Source: an uncultured Kordia sp. (GTDB lineage: Bacteria > Bacteroidota > Bacteroidia > Flavobacteriales > Flavobacteriaceae). Taken from it: 8,007 nt of DNA. The notes under the pieces were generated by a model. The model did not search any database. It saw only the letters and a list, made by a program, of their open reading frames with translations, and was not told the origin of the DNA. Below, piece by piece: positions 5,506-8,007 of the stretch. A program made the translations under genes and the position numbers. Every line of letters starts with the position of its first letter. The first letter of the stretch is position 1. The stretch lies in assembly GCA_913054565.1 (NCBI GenBank), contig CAJXHW010000074.1:1-8007 (forward strand). Direction: 5' to 3'.

Positions 5506-7488
5506 TTAAATAATACGTTCATCAGCTTTATATGCCCCACGCCTGTGTAGTATCCATTGTGCTTCATTTAAAGGGTTAACACCTTTAAATTCACGAATTT
5601 TACCTTCGCCTTCAGGACACCTATTGTAGCCATGAAATTGTAGTAGTAGACGGTTTTTACCACTGGTAATTGAATTTAATTTTATTCCTAAATCTAATGA
5701 TGTAGCCGCTGGAATAAGTCCCTTTAACTGCATTTGCTCATTAGTGAATAGTGGCGACTCAAAAGTTGCACGTCTGGAGTTTAACTCAGAAGTAATTTTA
5801 CCTAATAAGGCTTCATCTGCTTTTATATCAAATTTTAAAATAGGTTCAAGTAAATGTGTGCCACCAGATTTTAACCCTTGCATAATCCCCATAGGAGTTG
5901 CTAAGCTGAAATCGCCAGGTCTAGAGTGTATGTTATGATCTTCCCCTTTTATTAAAGTGATGTTCACATCAGTTACTTCCCAACCCAATACCCCTTGTGC
6001 TAGTGCTTTAGGTATTGTACGTTCAATTTCATTCTGATATTTTATATGTATATCATTTTGAGGTACAACTGAAGTATAGGTTACGCCAGAGTTTAAAGGT
6101 GCTGGTTCAATTAAAAACGTCATTATAGCCCAGCATGGTTTAGGCATCCAGTATCTTATATAGCCTTCAGTAGCTGTATTGATTGTTTCTTTATAAACTA
6201 TTTCAGGAGAAGTAAAAGCAGTTTCTATTTGAAATCGAGTGCTTAATACATGTGATAAAACTTCAATTTGCATTTGTCCCATTAATAATAATTGCAATTC
6301 TTTTTCAGCTTTATACCATTTAAAATTTAAAGCAGGGTCTTCTCTGTCAATTTGCTGTAAGGCTTCAGTTAACTTATTATAATCACTATTTTTTATGGGG
6401 GTTACTTTAACGGTTAAAACTGGAATATGAAGTTGAGGTAATTTAGGGACACTATCAGGGTTTCCTAAAACATCTCCAGCTTTTGTGTCTGAAACTCCCG
6501 TAATAACACCTATACTACCAGCATGTAATATACTATTATCAATAAATTTTATATTGTGAAATGCTTTAGTTTGATTGATTTTAGTGTCTAATTTTTGTGT
6601 GTAATTATACACTACAGATTTTGATGTTAAACTACCAGAAAACATCTTTACATATGCCATAACACCATGTGTTTTATGATGTTCTAATTTAAATACATAA
6701 GCGGATAATTCTTTAGAAGAATTTGTTTTAGGAGTGGGTAAATAGTCAACTATTCCGTCTAAAAGATCTTTAACACCAAGGTTATTTTTTGCTATTCCAC
6801 AAAACACAGGAACAATGTTGTTAGCTATTGTGTGTTTTTGAATGTTTTGAAGATAATCGTCATCACTAATATCTTCAGAATTCATATAGCGTTCCAATAA
6901 ATCGTTATCACAATCTAATAATTGTTCAATAGCGATTTCTTTATACAGTGTATTTGTTGTTGTATTAAAAACAGTTTGAATGCCAGAGTTTTCTATTCCT
7001 TCATTTACAGATGTGTTTAGTGGTACAGCATTTAGTTTTAAATCTGTTTTTAACTGTAATAATACAGCTTCATAATTGGCGCCATGACGATCAATTTTAT
7101 TTATAAAAATAAGTGTAGGTATTTGTAGTTCTTTTAAAGACTCCCAAATAGTTATAGTATGTGATTGCACGCCTTCAACAGCAGATATAACTAATATAGC
7201 AGCATCTAAAACACATAAAGCGCGTTCGGTTTCACTTGAAAAATCAACGTGACCAGGTGTATCTATCAGGTTTATTGTTGTATTCTTCCATTCAAAAGAA
7301 GTAGCTGCTGCTTTAATAGAAATACCTCTTTCTTTTTCAATGGATAAGTTATCAGTACTCGCAGACCCTTTATCAACGCTACCAAGTGATCTTATTGCCC
7401 CAGAATTGTATAAAAAATGCTCTGTTAATGTCGTTTTTCCTGCATCAACGTGAGCTAAAACTCCGATATTAATTGTTGCTGTGTTCAT
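5506..7488 (-). CDS. Tet(M)/EF-G-like translation GTPase
   Basis: This 660-residue GTPase is of the ribosomal-protection-protein branch of the EF-G family. It is close in layout to Tet(M) (about 639 residues) and shorter than EF-G (about 700). G-motifs: G1 AHVDAGKT (12-19), G2 RGIS (54-57, with Ser where EF-G and Tet(M) usually have Thr), G3 DTPGH (76-80), G4 NKID (130-133), and G5 GIAKNN (231-236). An EF-G domain-II-like region, a domain III with GQMQIEVL (404-411), a domain IV and a C-terminal domain V follow. Domain IV loop III reads DHNIHSRPGDF (517-527), where Tet(M) has YYSPVSTPADF. The Ser-Pro-Val tip reported to act at the tetracycline site is therefore absent. The C-terminus also differs from Tet(M), ending with a basic PLNEAQWILHRR segment. 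It probably acts on ribosomes; tetracycline resistance is not established. It lies 27 bp downstream of rlmF, on the same strand. Confidence 0.85.
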   Translation of the reverse strand: MNTATINIGVLAHVDAGKTTLTEHFLYNSGAIRSLGSVDKGSASTDNLSIEKERGISIKAAATSFEWKNTTINLIDTPGHVDFSSETERALCVLDAAILVISAVEGVQSHTITIWESLKELQIPTLIFINKIDRHGANYEAVLLQLKTDLKLNAVPLNTSVNEGIENSGIQTVFNTTTNTLYKEIAIEQLLDCDNDLLERYMNSEDISDDDYLQNIQKHTIANNIVPVFCGIAKNNLGVKDLLDGIVDYLPTPKTNSSKELSAYVFKLEHHKTHGVMAYVKMFSGSLTSKSVVYNYTQKLDTKINQTKAFHNIKFIDNSILHAGSIGVITGVSDTKAGDVLGNPDSVPKLPQLHIPVLTVKVTPIKNSDYNKLTEALQQIDREDPALNFKWYKAEKELQLLLMGQMQIEVLSHVLSTRFQIETAFTSPEIVYKETINTATEGYIRYWMPKPCWAIMTFLIEPAPLNSGVTYTSVVPQNDIHIKYQNEIERTIPKALAQGVLGWEVTDVNITLIKGEDHNIHSRPGDFSLATPMGIMQGLKSGGTHLLEPILKFDIKADEALLGKITSELNSRRATFESPLFTNEQMQLKGLIPAATSLDLGIKLNSITSGKNRLLLQFHGYNRCPEGEGKIREFKGVNPLNEAQWILHRRGAYKADERII

Positions 7489-7515
7489 TAATAGAATACA
7501 ATTATGACTTTTGAA

Positions 7516-8007
7516 TTAAAATGTCCAAGCAATAAACCTGCTGTGTTTTTGCCCTTGATTCATGTCAATAGTTTTATAACTCGCTTTCAATTTGTTTAAT
7601 TGCTTGTGTAGTTTTGGTAGATTTTCTTTTTTAGAGACTAAACATGTGAACCATGTCACTTGATTTTTAAACTCAACGCTTTGCTTTATCATACGCTTAA
7701 TAAATAACGCTTCACCACCATTACACCATAATTCATTAGATTGTCCTCCGAAATTTAAAGAAAATGATTTGTCTTTCCCAAGATTTTTTAATTTTCTAAG
7801 TGTACCTTTTTGTGCTTCCTTTTCTGAGCTGTGAAACGGAGGGTTACACATTGTAAAATGATAGTGTTCGTCTTTATTAATAATGCCTTTAAATATATTA
7901 GCATTATCTTTTTGATGTCTGATTTCAATATGATTTTCTAAACCGGATGTTGCCAAAATGTTTTTTTGAGCAGAAATAACTGCAGTTTCATTAATATCTG
8001 CACCAAT
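7516..8007 (-). CDS. rlmF: 23S rRNA m6A1618 methyltransferase, C-terminal part
   Basis: This is the last 163 residues of RlmF (YbiN family), which methylates N6 of A1618 in 23S rRNA using S-adenosylmethionine. The frame stays open to the window edge (the 8007 end begins with IGADINETAVISAQKN, the acidic-loop region of the SAM fold), so the N-terminal half lies outside and no start is present. Visible motifs are the catalytic NPPFH, then SLNFGGQSNELWCNGGE, the stretch WFTCLVSKKENLPKL, and the end GQKHSRFIAWTF, all closely matching my memory of the E. coli protein. Family length is about 300 residues, so roughly half is seen. No defect is visible in the part present. The stop is 27 bp from the start of the Tet(M)-like GTPase gene, consistent with a shared transcript whose promoter is outside the window. 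Confidence 0.93.
   Translation of the reverse strand: MGADINETAVISAQKNILATSGLENHIEIRHQKDNANIFKGIINKDEHYHFTMCNPPFHSSEKEAQKGTLRKLKNLGKDKSFSLNFGGQSNELWCNGGEALFIKRMIKQSVEFKNQVTWFTCLVSKKENLPKLHKQLNKLKASYKTIDMNQGQKHSRFIAWTF

Noticed and set aside
5744..5938. 64-residue open frame on the + strand
   Set aside because: It lies entirely inside the well-supported GTPase gene on the other strand, shows no recognisable motif and has no promoter or leader of its own.
5506..7488. Mobile tetracycline-resistance determinant
   Set aside because: No transposon, conjugation gene or terminal repeat flanks it, composition matches its neighbours, and the drug-site loop tip differs from Tet(M).
7516..7956. Reading the minus-strand methyltransferase as a complete 146-residue gene starting at 7956
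   Set aside because: The codon there is TTG, and the same frame continues to the window edge with residues that match RlmF, so the start is an artefact of the cut.

Overview
The window looks like chromosomal DNA from a member of the Bacteroidota, most likely Flavobacteriaceae. The evidence is very AT-rich coding DNA, no Shine-Dalgarno-like sequences before the starts (A-rich leaders instead), a Bacteroidota-type promoter (TTTG, then TAnnTTTG) before the helicase gene, and a thioesterase-isochorismate synthase pair of the flavobacterial menaquinone type. I see no tRNA, rRNA, CRISPR array, insertion sequence or phage gene.

Layout. (1) 81-1624 (+): a membrane sensor histidine kinase with a periplasmic solute-binding-protein domain, broken in two by a frame change near 705-713. 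(2) 1626-2261 (-): a small alpha/beta-hydrolase with a complete-looking Ser-Asp-His triad. It converges on the kinase with one base between the two stop codons. (3) 2308-3837 (+): a tight two-gene operon of a hotdog thioesterase (MenI-like) and isochorismate synthase (MenF type). These belong to the first committed step and the CoA-release step of menaquinone synthesis. (4) 3899-5449 (+): an SF2 DEAH-box helicase with its own candidate promoter and a factor-independent terminator at 5471-5502. (5) 5506-7488 (-) and 7516-8007 (-, running off the window): a Tet(M)-like translation GTPase downstream of rlmF, the 23S rRNA m6A1618 methyltransferase. They are 27 bp apart and probably co-transcribed as a ribosome-related unit.

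The genes fall into unrelated housekeeping groups (sensing, quinone synthesis, nucleic-acid remodelling, ribosome function), and I found no convincing undescribed multi-gene system. The points most worth checking are the broken sensor kinase, whose junction looks more like a small out-of-frame deletion than a single-base slip, and the Tet(M)-like factor, which lacks the Ser-Pro-Val loop tip associated with tetracycline displacement. Lesser points are a basic, Asn-rich loop insertion in the isochorismate synthase and an imperfect inverted repeat in the 46-bp divergent intergenic region. Family and residue correspondences come from memory of these families, not from a search.
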